From: Areca catechu | Lineage: Eukaryota; Streptophyta; Magnoliopsida; Arecales; Arecaceae | NCBI GenBank assembly: GCA_021397845.1 | Contig: CM038050.1 | Span: forward strand, 112,209,891-112,273,890 | DNA: 64,000 bases | Direction: 5' to 3' | In this document: one piece after another, positions 54,277-64,000 of the stretch | Numbering within the stretch: position 1 is the first letter of the stretch | Layout of the letters: every line of letters begins with the position of its first letter | The notes under the pieces: model-generated | What the model was told of the DNA's origin: nothing | Seen by the model: the letters and a program-made list of their open reading frames with translations, nothing else | The model's database searches: none | Made by a program: the position numbers and the translations under genes

Positions 54277-55823
54277 TGTTGGCTTTGACTCCTTAGTTTT
54301 GATGATTAACAAAAGGTTGAGTATATGTTTGGACTAATGTTTAATCTCAAGATAAAGTTTCAGGACTTAGGTTATTCAAAAAGAGTATCATAAGGACAAT
54401 GATGAAACTAAGTTTACCTGATTTGGAAATGAGCTCTTCTACCTTGAACAAGATCAAAATTCTCATAATGGACCTTCTTGTTAAGAAATATTTGACAAAA
54501 GAAACAAAGGCTTAAAGAAACTCAAGCATGGCACGCACATCTCAAAGAGTTTCAGAAAAATTCAGACCAGAGGTCGACCACCAGAGGTCGACACCTTGTC
54601 AAAGGTCGACCACCAGAGGTCGACTCATGAAGAAAAGGAAAGTTCAGCATGGCCGGCACGGCAAAGTCTCAGTGGCACGCTTCAGAGGTCGACCACCAGA
54701 GGTCAACACCTGTCCAGAGGTCGACACCAGAGGTCGACTCATAGCCTGAGAATTCAAATGGGCAGAACTATGGTATTCTGAACTTTTGCCTAAACTTTAC
54801 TGGAGGTCGACTCATGAGGTCGACACTTGATCCAGAGGTCGACTCATGAGGTCGACTCATGGCATAACAGCTAGTTTTTCTGAACTTCTGATTTGATTTC
54901 TAACGGCCATAAACGGCCATATTTTTGAATCTAACGGTCTTGTGGAGTTGTTTCAGCATGAATGAGGTATTTAACCTCCACCAAACTTCAAAAAAGACAA
55001 GGAGACAAAGTGAAAAGTGTTGATTCAAAGTACAAAGCCTTCAATCACTTCCAAGCAAAAAAGAGTGAGAAAACCAAGAGATTCCCTAGCCAAAAAGTCT
55101 TCCATCTTTGAGGAATCCAACATTCAAGTGTTTGGCATTTAGTGAGGTCCAAAGATTCCAAGGGAAAAGGCTTGAAGAGTCTCCATCAAGAGCTTCAACG
55201 AATTTATTATTGCTCAAAAGGAGTTTGTTTAGTTTTTAATTCATTGTATTCATACTCTTTTGTCTTTGGCTAGTTTCAAGGGAATTTGAAACTAGAGTAA
55301 GGTTTGTTGGTGATCCAATTGATAAAATCAACTAGGGTTGCTTGTTAGCCCGAAGCCAAAACAAGTGAGTAAGGTTTGTTGGTGATCCAATTGATAAAAC
55401 CAACTAGGGTTGCTTGTTAGCCCGAAGCCAAAACAAGTGAGTAAGGTTTGTTGGTGATCCAATTGATAAAACCAACTAGGGTTGCTTGTTAGCCCGAAGC
55501 CAAAACAAGTGTGTAAGGTTTTGACTTGTGAGCCTGGTAAAACAAGTCGGCTGTAATCTAAAGATTATAGTGAATTTCCCAAGTGGAGCTTGGGGAGTGG
55601 ATGTAGGTGCTAGGTGCACCGAACCACTATATTTCTTGTGTGTTTGCATTGCCTTTCTCTTTAACTTCTTTAGCTCTTTAATTGCCATTTTATTTCATTG
55701 CTTCCGTTGCACAATTCTTAAAGCACTATCACTCTTCACCTTAAAACTTGATAGCACATATATTGCCTTAAATTTTTAAATACCCAATTCACCCCCCCTC
55801 TTGGGCACCATATCTGGGCAACA
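54277..55823 (+). repeat. SIRE-1 3' LTR (1547 bp)
   Basis: Identical by eye to 44726-46271 except one extra C near 55716. Ends TGGGCAACA followed by TSD CTCAA. The 72 bp repeats are at 55297-55512 and the GTCGAC cluster at about 54570-54860. Confidence 0.95.
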
Positions 55824-55828
55824 CTCAA
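55824..55828. repeat. Target site duplication of SIRE-1 (right)
   Basis: CTCAA, identical to 44721-44725. Confidence 0.95.
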
Positions 55829-56134
55829 TAACTAACTAATCACATGATTTAACCAACTAAAAAACCAACTCTAAGCCCAACTTGATTAAATTGATCAAAA
55901 GGCATAGACATGTAAACAAATGATTCAACTTGGTAAAAAGGGTTTGGCCCCAAAAGGCTAAAAATAAAAACCCTAATTACAGTTGATAAAAAGGGCTAAA
56001 CCCAACTAAGGCTAAATAACAATATTTAAGATAAAATATTTATAGGAAAGAAAGGGTTTGGGTTCAGGGCTTTATTCACCGGTGATCCATAGAGATGTGG
56101 GTTCGACCTGTCGATCTTTTTTGGTCCTGGTGTA
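55829..56134. other. Short unassigned stretch, probably rest of Gypsy-4 LTR
   Basis: AT-rich, no gene. Being the right flank of SIRE-1, at least its start must continue the Gypsy-4 LTR interrupted at 44725. I cannot see the LTR's outer end or the junction with SIRE-2 exactly. Confidence 0.4.
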
Positions 56135-58795
56135 GCATGCATACTTTAGCCAAATTGACTTTCAAAGACTTAGTTAAAGGTTTGCCTAATTTTAAAGTTG
56201 ATTTTGATCATGTTTGTGATGTATGTCAATTTGGTAAACAAACTAGGAAGAGTTTTAAATCGAAAAACATTGTTTCAACTTCAAGACCCTTGGAGCTGCT
56301 ACACATGGACTTATTTGGACTGACTAGGATCACAATCCTAGGAGGTATGAACTATGGACTTGTGATAGCGGATGATTTTTCATGATTCACATGGATTTTA
56401 TTTCTTGTACATTAAGATGAAGCTTTAAAAGTTTTTCAAAAATTTCATAAAAAGGTTTCAAACCAGAAAAATCTTTCAATTATTTCAATTAGAAATGATC
56501 ATGGTACAAAATTTGAAAACAATATTTTAAAGAATTTTGTACTGAACATGGCATTGATCATAACTTTTCAGCCCCTAGAATACCACAACAAAATGGTGTT
56601 GTAGAGAAAAAAATAGAATATTGGAAGAGATGAACCGAACCATGCTGTGTGAAGTCAATCTTCCAAGGTACTTTTGGGCAGAAGCTGTGAACACTGCATG
56701 TTATATTACTGAACTGTGTTTTGATTAGACCTATTTTGAAGAAAACCCCCTATGAGCTCTGGAATGAAAGAAAACCAAATATTTATTACTTTCATATTTT
56801 TGGTTGTAAATGCTTTGTATTGAATAATGAAAAGGATAACCTTGAAAAATTTGAAGCTAAATCTGATAAAGGGATATTTCTTGGTTATTCAACTTCAAGC
56901 AAAGCATATAGAGTTTTCAACAAAAGAACATTAACTATAGAAGAGTCTATTCATGTAATATTTGATGAAACTAACCCCTCACCTCCTACAAAAGTAGAGT
57001 GTATTGATAATGATGCAGATACAGTTGACAAAGCAATGAAGGACATGAGTTTAAAGGATAAACAAGTAGAAGGAGATGAAATGGTAGGTAAAGAGCATGG
57101 TGATTTGCCTAAGGAATGGAGGTATGTACATTAACATCCCAAAGAATTAATTATTGAAGATCTATTTGAAGGTGTTAGAATTAGATCCTCACTTAGAGAT
57201 GCACATGATTATCTTGCTTTTGTCTCACAAATAGAACCAAATTGCATAGAAGTGGCTGGAAATGACCCAAATTTGATGATAGTTATGCAAGAAGAACTAA
57301 TCAATTCAAAAAAAATAATGTATGGACCTTTGTAATAGACCCTCTAAACATCCTATTATAGGTACTAAATTGGTATATAGGAATAAAATAGATGAAAAAG
57401 GTAATGTAATTAGAAATAAAGCTAGATTAGTTGCCAAAGGATATAACCAAGAAGAAGGAATAGATTTTGAAGAAACATATTCACCTGTAGCTAGATTAGA
57501 AGCCATAAGACTGTTACTTGCATTTGCTTGCTACATGGATTTCAAATTATTTTAAATGGATATAAAAAGTATATTTTTAAATGGTTACATTTCTGAAAAA
57601 GTTTTTGTTAAACAACTCCCTAGATTTAAAAACCATGCTTTACCTAATCATGTTTTTAAACTTAATAAAGTATTATATGGTTTAAAACAAGCACCTAGAG
57701 CATGGTATGATAGATTAAGTAAATTCTTTCTTAAAAATAATTTTACTAGAGGTAGTGTAGACACAACTCTATTCATTAAAAGAAAAGAAAATGATATGTT
57801 AGTTGTACAAATTTATATAGATGATATAGTTTTTGATGCAACTAATGAAGATTTGTGTGGAGAATTTGCTGAGCTTGTACAGGACGAATTTGAAATGAGC
57901 TTAATGGGGGTGAGTTGACCTACTTCCTTGGACTTCAAATTAAGCAACAAAAGAAGGAACACTTATCAACCAAGCTAAGTACATCAAGGAGATTCTTAAT
58001 AAGTTTGGTATAGAGTTCGCTAAAGAAATTGGCACACCCATGAGCCCTACCTGTAGACTTGACAAAGTTGAAGATGGAAACAACATTGATCAAAAGCTTT
58101 ATCGAGGTATGACTGGATCATTATTGTACTTAATTGCTAGAATACCTAATATCTTATTCAGTATTTGTATATGTGCTAGATTTTAATCGAATCTAAACAT
58201 GTACTTGCTCTTAAAAGAATTTTATGATATCTAAAAGGAACAAGTAATCTAGGTCTATGGTACTCTAAATAATCATGCTTAGAATTAATTGGTTAATGTC
58301 TATGGTACTCTAAATAATCATGCTTAGAATTAATTGGTTATTCTGATGCTGATTATGGTGGATGCAAATTAAAAAGAAAAAGCACTAGTGGTATTGTCAA
58401 TTTCTAGGGTTGAACTTAATCTCATGGCACTGTAAGAAATAAAACTCCATGGCACTATCTACTACTGAGACAAAATATGTGGCTGCAGGGAGTTGTTGTA
58501 CTCAAGTGCTTGGATTAAGAAATAACTAAAAGATTATGGTGTTATTCAATCTAAAATTCCTATCACATATGATAATACAAGTGCTATAAACTTAATAAAG
58601 AATCTAATTCAACATTCTATAACAAAATACATAGAAATTAGACATCACTTTATTAGAGATCATGTACAAAATGGTGACATTAAACTTGAATTTGTTTGTA
58701 CTGAAAAATAATTAGCTGACATCTTTACAAAATCACTTAGTAAGGATAGATTTAGAATGATTAGAGGAGAATTAGGATTGTGTGATCCCTTTTAG
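56135..58795 (+). pseudogene. SIRE-2 pol remnant
   Basis: Integrase zinc region second half (VCDVCQFGKQTRKSF) and start of the core (HMDLFGL, then ADDFS with a stop). Then come decayed core sequence, integrase C-terminus (56721-57134, YELWNERKPN, GIFLGYSTSSKAYR), reverse transcriptase (57322-57918, NGYISEKVFV, YGLKQAPRAWYDRL; the YVDD box reads YIDD) and RNase H pieces (SDADYGG, SIT(K/R)YIEIRHHF). At 58253-58333 a 50-odd bp segment (TCTATGGTACTCTAAATAAT) is duplicated in tandem. Stops and shifts throughout. Confidence 0.9.
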
Positions 58796-59134
58796 ATCTT
58801 TGACCTAATTTCTTCAACAATTAAGGAAAAACTATCTAGCAAACCCCCTTTACTTATCCAAGCTTAGATACACACCTATTTAGTGTTATTCTAAGTATAT
58901 GAGCCTTTTCCCTAAATTTCTGAGCATTTTCCCTTAGTTTTTGCTCGAGCCAACTCAAGCAGGAGAATGCTTGTCCGAGCCGACTCGAACAGCGGGTTTA
59001 CTTAAAGCTCGTTTGCCCTAAAAACTTCATTCTTCTTTCCTATTTCACTATTGAACCTAGCCCTAGGGGACCACATCCCTTTCTTACCTTAGGGACCACT
59101 GAATCTTTCCCTTTTTCTCTTTGATTTTGATTAA
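58796..59134 (+). other. SIRE-2 spacer between pol and ORF3 relic
   Basis: Non-coding. Holds GCTCGAGCCAACTCAAGC and CCGAGCCGACTCGAAC (58943-58992), in the same place where SIRE-1 has its GTCGAC repeats. Confidence 0.7.
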
Positions 59135-60835
59135 ATGGCACCTAAAATGGCCATAGAGCCAAGAGACCCAGGCGAGTGGCATCAAGGGTAGTTGAAGAAG
59201 AAAGAAGATCAAAGCACAGAGAGGATGAGCCGACTCCCCAGGAAACTCAAGAAGAACCTCAAGAACAACATCCAGCTCCTCAAAAATAGATTCTTCTAAT
59301 GGGTAATCATGCTGTTAATTCTGGTAGACAGATTAATTTCACTTTCCTTGAGCAACAAGGATTTCAAATAGGAGGATGGATTGAAACCCAAGGTTGGGAT
59401 TATTTTTGTTCTTTAGATGTTCCTACCTACCCTAGTTTAGTCAGAACATTCTTTGAAAACTTGTCCCTTGGAGCAAATCAAATAATATCTACTATTAAAG
59501 GGATTTCAATGTCTATTGATGAATCTAGATTGAGCAAGGTACTACAAATGCCAAATGTTGGAAAATGCTACCTGAATTTAAAAGATAAATTAAAGGACTT
59601 TAAGGTTAATCCTAGAGAGAAGCAATGTTGGTGGAATTACTAATGTTCAGGCTAATATACTCTCTTTGGAAATGAGGTTATTACACAATATAATCAGCAG
59701 AGTATTTTTGCCTAGGACTGGCAGGTATGATTAGGTCAATGAGAGGGATATGATGTTCATGAGATTTATGATTGAGATGGAGGCCCTTAATCAACCCTTA
59801 ATTATGATGACCCAGATCTATGATGCAACTAGGAGAGCCAGAGCTTGTCTGCCATATGGCATGGCATTTACACTTCTGTTTTAGGATTTTGGGATAGATC
59901 AGACTAGAGAGGAAAGTAGGCCTCTACTCCATACTGTTAGGTACTCAGAGAAATCCCTACACAGGATGGGATATCATAAAGTAGATGGTGTATGGATGCA
60001 GAGAGTATCTAGTCAGAGGGCAGTTCATTCAAATGACAGTGATGATGATATTTTTGTTGAGGCACCTATTACTAAGCAGACTATTGAGGAGGATGAGCAC
60101 AGGATGAGGCTGGACCATCGGAGCCAGCTCCCACTACACCACCTTGGTCAACCCCCTCGAAGCCTAGTACTGGTGGACCACAGTCTGAGTCTGAGCAGTT
60201 GAGGATTCTGAGAGAGAATATCATAGCTCTTAGGTCTGATATTTAGACAGTACACTCCCGGATTGACCAGCTATAGGTTAAGGTCAGGGATGGTTTCAGC
60301 CAGATCTTAGCTGCATTGCACACTTCAGCTAGACCCTCCATGCTAGCAGACTCACCTCCACCTCCATTGGAGGACTTTCAGGGATAGGACTTTCAGCAGC
60401 TGGGTGAGCATTCAGTAGATACTCAGGTCATGGAGACACCAGTAGCAAAGAGAGAGCAGCTAGAGCAGTGTACTTCTAACACTCCTTCCACTCAGATCCT
60501 ATCAGAGGACAATACCATAGCTCTATCTGATGCGTTCACTATCCAGCAGACTCCGCTACTTTCATATACCTTTTATTGAGTTTGAGTCTCCCATAGTACC
60601 CATTCCAGATTCTACTCCTATAGCACCTAGACCTAGAGGTAAAGCTAGATCTAGAGCACCTAGAGTTCCTAGCCAAACTAGGTTTAAAGATCTTAAACTG
60701 AAGCCTATGAAGACTGTAGTCTCATCTTTTGTATTAAAGATAGACTCTTCTTCTATTGAGGAAGAAAAAGACCTATCTTATTATCTCATTTTTGTATGTT
60801 GGCTGTATCAGCCACCTTTTTGTATCAAAACTTGA
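59135..60835 (+). pseudogene. SIRE-2 ORF3 remnant
   Basis: Relic of the env-position ORF. 59299-59643 (GRQINFTFLEQQGFQIGGWI, YPSLVRTFFENL, IKGISMSIDESRLSKVLQMP) aligns with residues ~65-155 of the SIRE-1 protein; 59966-60202 (RMGYHKVDGVW) aligns with the end of its folded domain. A coiled-coil-like stretch (60200-60310) and a basic tail (60590-60700, PRPRGKARSRAP) follow. Conserved parts are the N-terminal domain, coiled coil and basic tail, which suggests these matter. Broken by many stops. Confidence 0.8.
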
Positions 60836-61570
60836 TATATATATAAATGTGTGTGTGTGTGTTGCTTTATTATACATCTTGTTGAGTAATGATTACCTTG
60901 CTTTGTTATACATCTTGTCAAGCATTAAATACTTTGCTGAATGTTTCTTTAACTCCCTTTATTCTCTTGCTATATAACATGTTTTAGCAAGGGAGAGTAA
61001 TGTTTGTTTTACCTTTTTGTTGATAACAAAAAGGGGGAGTAGTTATAATGATGTAAAAATAGAATCTTCATGGAAAATATTTATGTAAGCATGGAAAATA
61101 TACAATGTAATGAGATGCATGAAAATGTGCAAGAGTGCAAGAAAATGAAAAAGGGGAAGAACTAATTTTAAACCTTTAAATCAAACAAACTCTTTAAAAT
61201 TTGTGACTCTCTTATGAAAAATGATTGAAAAATAGAGTTCATCTCATTAAAGGTTGACAAAAGTTACAATGAGCCTTGCTTGATACTTAACTTATGTAGC
61301 TATGATACTTCAATCTATTTGTAATTTGAATGCTTGATAGCCCTGATACATGATATAACTTTGATACTTCTTCAGTTAACTTGTAAAACAACTCTGATAC
61401 TTCAGTTGTTCTGTAAAGTGAAACTCTATGCTTTGAATTATTTGGTATGGCACACTATATAAAACATTCTAGAGTCATTTACTCTGGTATATCTCACTTT
61501 GATACAATTGCAAATGTAAAGTACTTATTTTTTATGCCCAGTGTTTTGTCATCATCAAAAAGGGGAAGAT
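60836..61570 (+). other. SIRE-2 3' untranslated region with purine tracts
   Basis: A (GT)n microsatellite at 60849-60862. Purine tracts AAAAAGGGGGAGTAG (about 61028) and ATCAAAAAGGGGAAGAT (ending 61570), spaced as in SIRE-1. No gene; short open frames only. Confidence 0.75.
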
Positions 61571-62941
61571 TGTTGATCAATGGAATGATTTTGATGATAA
61601 CAAAATATTGGAGCATGTATTTGATAATAACACTTTTCATGATGTTTAAGACATTTTTGTAGGGCAATTTCGTGGTCAATCATTCACTCTACATTTCTAG
61701 GATCAATGTAATGAATTCACAAAGAAAAGTTTCATTTATTTGTGAGCCCTAAAGATTTTCTGAATATATATTCTTTTAAAAAGGATAAATTTATTATAAA
61801 TTTAAGTGTAAATAACTTAGATTAGGTTTAGAAGAAATTTGAAGTTATTGGAAGTTGTTTGGAACAAGTTTGGAGAAGTTTGAATGCTTTTGGACAAAGT
61901 TCACTCGAGCCGACTCAAGTTTAGAGCTGATACATTATTTTGGCATGGCACAAAGATTTCTGATACATAGTCAACCGAGCCGACTCAATGAAGGTCTGAG
62001 CCGACTCTTTCAGAGTGACTGAAATTTAGTTCTGAGAGAATCAGTCAACCGAGCTGACTCGACTAAAATGAGCTGACTTTAATAGAGTTTGGTTTTTACT
62101 TGTCTAAGCATCTGAGCCGACCGAGTCATCTAAGCCGACTCGAGTCATCTAAGCCGACTTGAATCCCAGTTCTGCAATAGTAATGGCTAGTTCCATAATT
62201 CAATTTTCTTGGGATTTAAAGCTTCTAACGGATAGATTTCAACTCCCAAGGCACTCTAATGGCCATATTCTCTTGGGAACACTTCAAGAGGCTATAAAAG
62301 ATGGATTTAAAGCAAGAAAAAGTAAGAAGTTAAGGAGAGTATTGAATATTCCAGGAGCATTCAAGCAAGAACTCAAGTCTTCACCAACTTCCAATCAATT
62401 TCTTTAGTCAGTCATTGAAGAAGTGTGAAAGCCTTAAAGAGAATTGAAGAGGCATTGAAGAAGGCTTCATTTAGAGCTTCAACTACAACCATCAAATCTC
62501 GGGATTTGTTTTAAGTGTTGCTTCCTTTTATACTCTATTTTTGAGTTGTTCAAAGTATAGCAGGGGTTGTAACTTGTGATTTCTTTTTAGGTTATTGGTG
62601 AGCCTTGAAAATCAAGTTTGGATTGTTAGTGAGCCCAGGAAAACTAACATTGTATTTGATTTTGGATTGTGAGCCTGTTGCAAAACAATCCAACTATATT
62701 TGGGGAGAATATAGTGGAAATCCCAAGTGTGCACCTTGGATAGTGGACGTAGGAGCTGGGTTGCTCCGAACCACTATAAATTTGTGGTGTTTATGATTGT
62801 TCTTGTCTTTGCTTATTCAATTGCTTCTACACACAACACTTTTTATACTTCACTCACCACACAAGATTTTAAAAGGCACATACTTATTAAAAGTTTTCAA
62901 ACCAAATTCACCCCCCTCTTTGGTTGGCCAACTGGGCAACA
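61571..62941 (+). repeat. SIRE-2 3' LTR (1371 bp)
   Basis: TGTTGATCAATGG to TGGGCAACA. Its upstream half has GAGCCGACTC-type motifs (61907-62160), matching the GTCGAC cluster of SIRE-1. Its downstream half has hairpins at 62624-62629/62644-62649, 62662-62669/62686-62693, 62723-62727/62734-62738 and 62752-62756/62763-62767, the counterparts of those in SIRE-1. Confidence 0.86.
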
Positions 62942-64000
62942 GTCATGAGTAAGAACTCTAACAAATGGCTCAGTTCTATAAAATCTGAGATGGACTCTAT
63001 GTGCTCTAATCAGGTTTGGACATTCGTTGATCCATCTAAGTGAGTAAACCCAATTAGGTGTTAATTGGTCTTCAAGAAGAAGATAGGAGCAGATGGTCAA
63101 GTACTCATGCTGGTGGCAAAATGTTTTAGACAAAGACATACTATTGACTTGATAGAATATTTTCACTAGTAGAAATGCTCAAGTCCATTTGGATATTGCT
63201 TGCCATAGCTGCATACTATGATTATAAAATCTGGCAGATAGATATAAAGACTACTTTTCTTAATAAAAATCTTGAGGAAGGAACCTATATGTCACAGCCA
63301 AAGGGTTTTGTCTTAAGTGGGAGACCAAACTAAGTATGCAAGCTTAGAAAACTATTTATGGATTGAATCAAGCATCAAGGAGTTGGAACATTCATTTCGA
63401 TAAAACTATTAAGGAATTTGGTTTCATCCAGAATATGGATGAGCCATGTATATATAAAAAGATAAGTGGGAGTGCCATTGTCTTCTTGGTCTTGTATGTC
63501 GATGACATACTTACAATTGGAAATAATATTCCAATGATGTAGTTAGTTAAAACATGGCTATCAAAATGGCTTTCCATGAAGGATTTGGAAGAAGCATCCT
63601 ATATTCTAGGAATAAAGATGTATAGAGATAGATCTTAAAGGATGCTAGGTTTATCCCAATCCATGTACATAGACTTGATATTGAAAAGTTTCAATAAGGA
63701 AGAAAGTAAGATGGGTTACTTGCCCATGAGTCAAGGCATGGGATCAATTATGTATGCAATGCTATGTACCAAGCCTGATGTTGTTTATGCTTTAGGCATA
63801 GTAAGCAGATTCCAGGCTGATTCAGGGGAGGATCATTGGAAAGCTATGAAAAATATTCTTAAGTACCTGAGAAGGACTAAAGATGCTTTTCTAATATATG
63901 GAGGATTGGATCTAAAACTAGAAAGCTATATAGATTTTAGTTTTCAATCTGATCCATATGACAGTAAATCCATATCAAGGTATGTCTTTTTACTCTGAAT
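62942..64000 (+). pseudogene. Angela-type Copia pol fragment, runs off the window
   Basis: Begins within the linker before reverse transcriptase (MSKNSNKWLSSIKSEMDSM) and continues through RT (FKKKIGADGQV, then YVDD region near 63495) into RNase H. An in-frame deletion of about 30 codons joins YLPMSQG to MGSIMYAML near 63735. 63642-63998 is open to nearly the end (FQADSGEDHWKAMKNILKYL). Several stops before that. It is similar to both Copia-1 and Copia-2. Its start coincides with the SIRE-2 LTR end, so SIRE-2 probably inserted here; its left part is missing. Confidence 0.88.

Larger units (their letters stand above)
44726..55823 (+). mobile_element. SIRE-1: intact, young SIRE-type Copia element
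   Basis: 11.1 kb element with near-identical LTRs, perfect TSD CTCAA, open gag (46329-48053), open pol (to 51184) and a third ORF after pol (to 53653), the arrangement typical of Sireviruses. By eye the LTRs (1546 and 1547 bp) differ only by a 1-bp indel near 46164/55716. It could be capable of movement, or have been recently. It interrupts the Gypsy-4 LTR. Confidence 0.95.
56135..62941 (+). mobile_element. SIRE-2: 5'-truncated, degenerate SIRE-type element
   Basis: Begins inside the integrase zinc region and continues through pol, a pol-ORF3 spacer, an ORF3 relic, a 3' untranslated region with two purine tracts and a 3' LTR. It matches SIRE-1 in order throughout but is much diverged and full of stops. 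The 5' LTR, gag and protease are missing. The LTR is followed at 62942 by Angela-type pol, which was presumably its target. Confidence 0.88.

Overview
This is plant nuclear DNA made almost entirely of LTR retrotransposons nested in one another. I see no host gene, tRNA, rRNA or other cellular gene. The lineages present (Copia of Angela/Tork type, Copia of SIRE type, Gypsy chromoviruses with a chromodomain, and a Gypsy Tat/Retand-type fragment) point to a repeat-rich flowering plant, plausibly a monocot, but the sequence does not fix the species.

Layout. 1-974 and 10891 to about 11160 are the two halves of an LTR-like Gypsy fragment (minus strand). They are split by Copia-1 (975-10885), a complete Angela-type element with 2.4 kb LTRs, TSD TTGTC and a gag-pol disabled by one frameshift and one stop. 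11160-13354 is GC-rich and mostly unassigned. 13355-15655 is a tandem array with a ~107 bp monomer and a 322-323 bp higher-order period in its better part. Copia-2 (15656-25454, TSD TGGAG) is an older relative of Copia-1 inserted into that array; the array resumes at 25460. A piece of a Gypsy chromovirus (21931-23640) has replaced the 3' third of Copia-2. 25620-27430 is GC-rich and unassigned, 27440-27850 is a ~49 bp minisatellite, and 27950-29392 (minus) is a decayed RNase H-integrase of a Tat/Retand-type element. The GC-rich tracts and tandem arrays probably belong to that element's long 3' region.

29393-41635 is Gypsy-A (plus), split by a complete minus-strand relative, Gypsy-3 (31916-39017). 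Both lack reverse transcriptase, RNase H and the integrase core but keep gag, the integrase C-terminus and a chromodomain, which suggests a non-autonomous family. 41636-44725 is the 5' part of a third relative, Gypsy-4 (minus). Its LTR is cut by SIRE-1 (44726-55823, TSD CTCAA), which is intact and very young: the LTRs differ by one 1-bp indel by eye, and gag, pol and a third (env-position) ORF are open. 56135-62941 is SIRE-2, a 5'-truncated degenerate relative. 62942-64000 is an Angela-type pol fragment running off the window.

The most interesting signal is structural. The transcribed leaders of both Copia lineages hold series of short hairpins in which the loop is nearly constant while the stems differ and co-vary. 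In the Angela type these lie between the primer-binding site and gag (3622-4507 and 18381-19282). In the SIRE type they lie near the LTR 3' end (45719-46069 and 62595-62767). Further leads are GTCGAC-centred repeats in the SIRE-1 LTR and pol-ORF3 spacer with a GCCGACTC counterpart in SIRE-2, and a leader block that looks shared between Copia and Gypsy elements.
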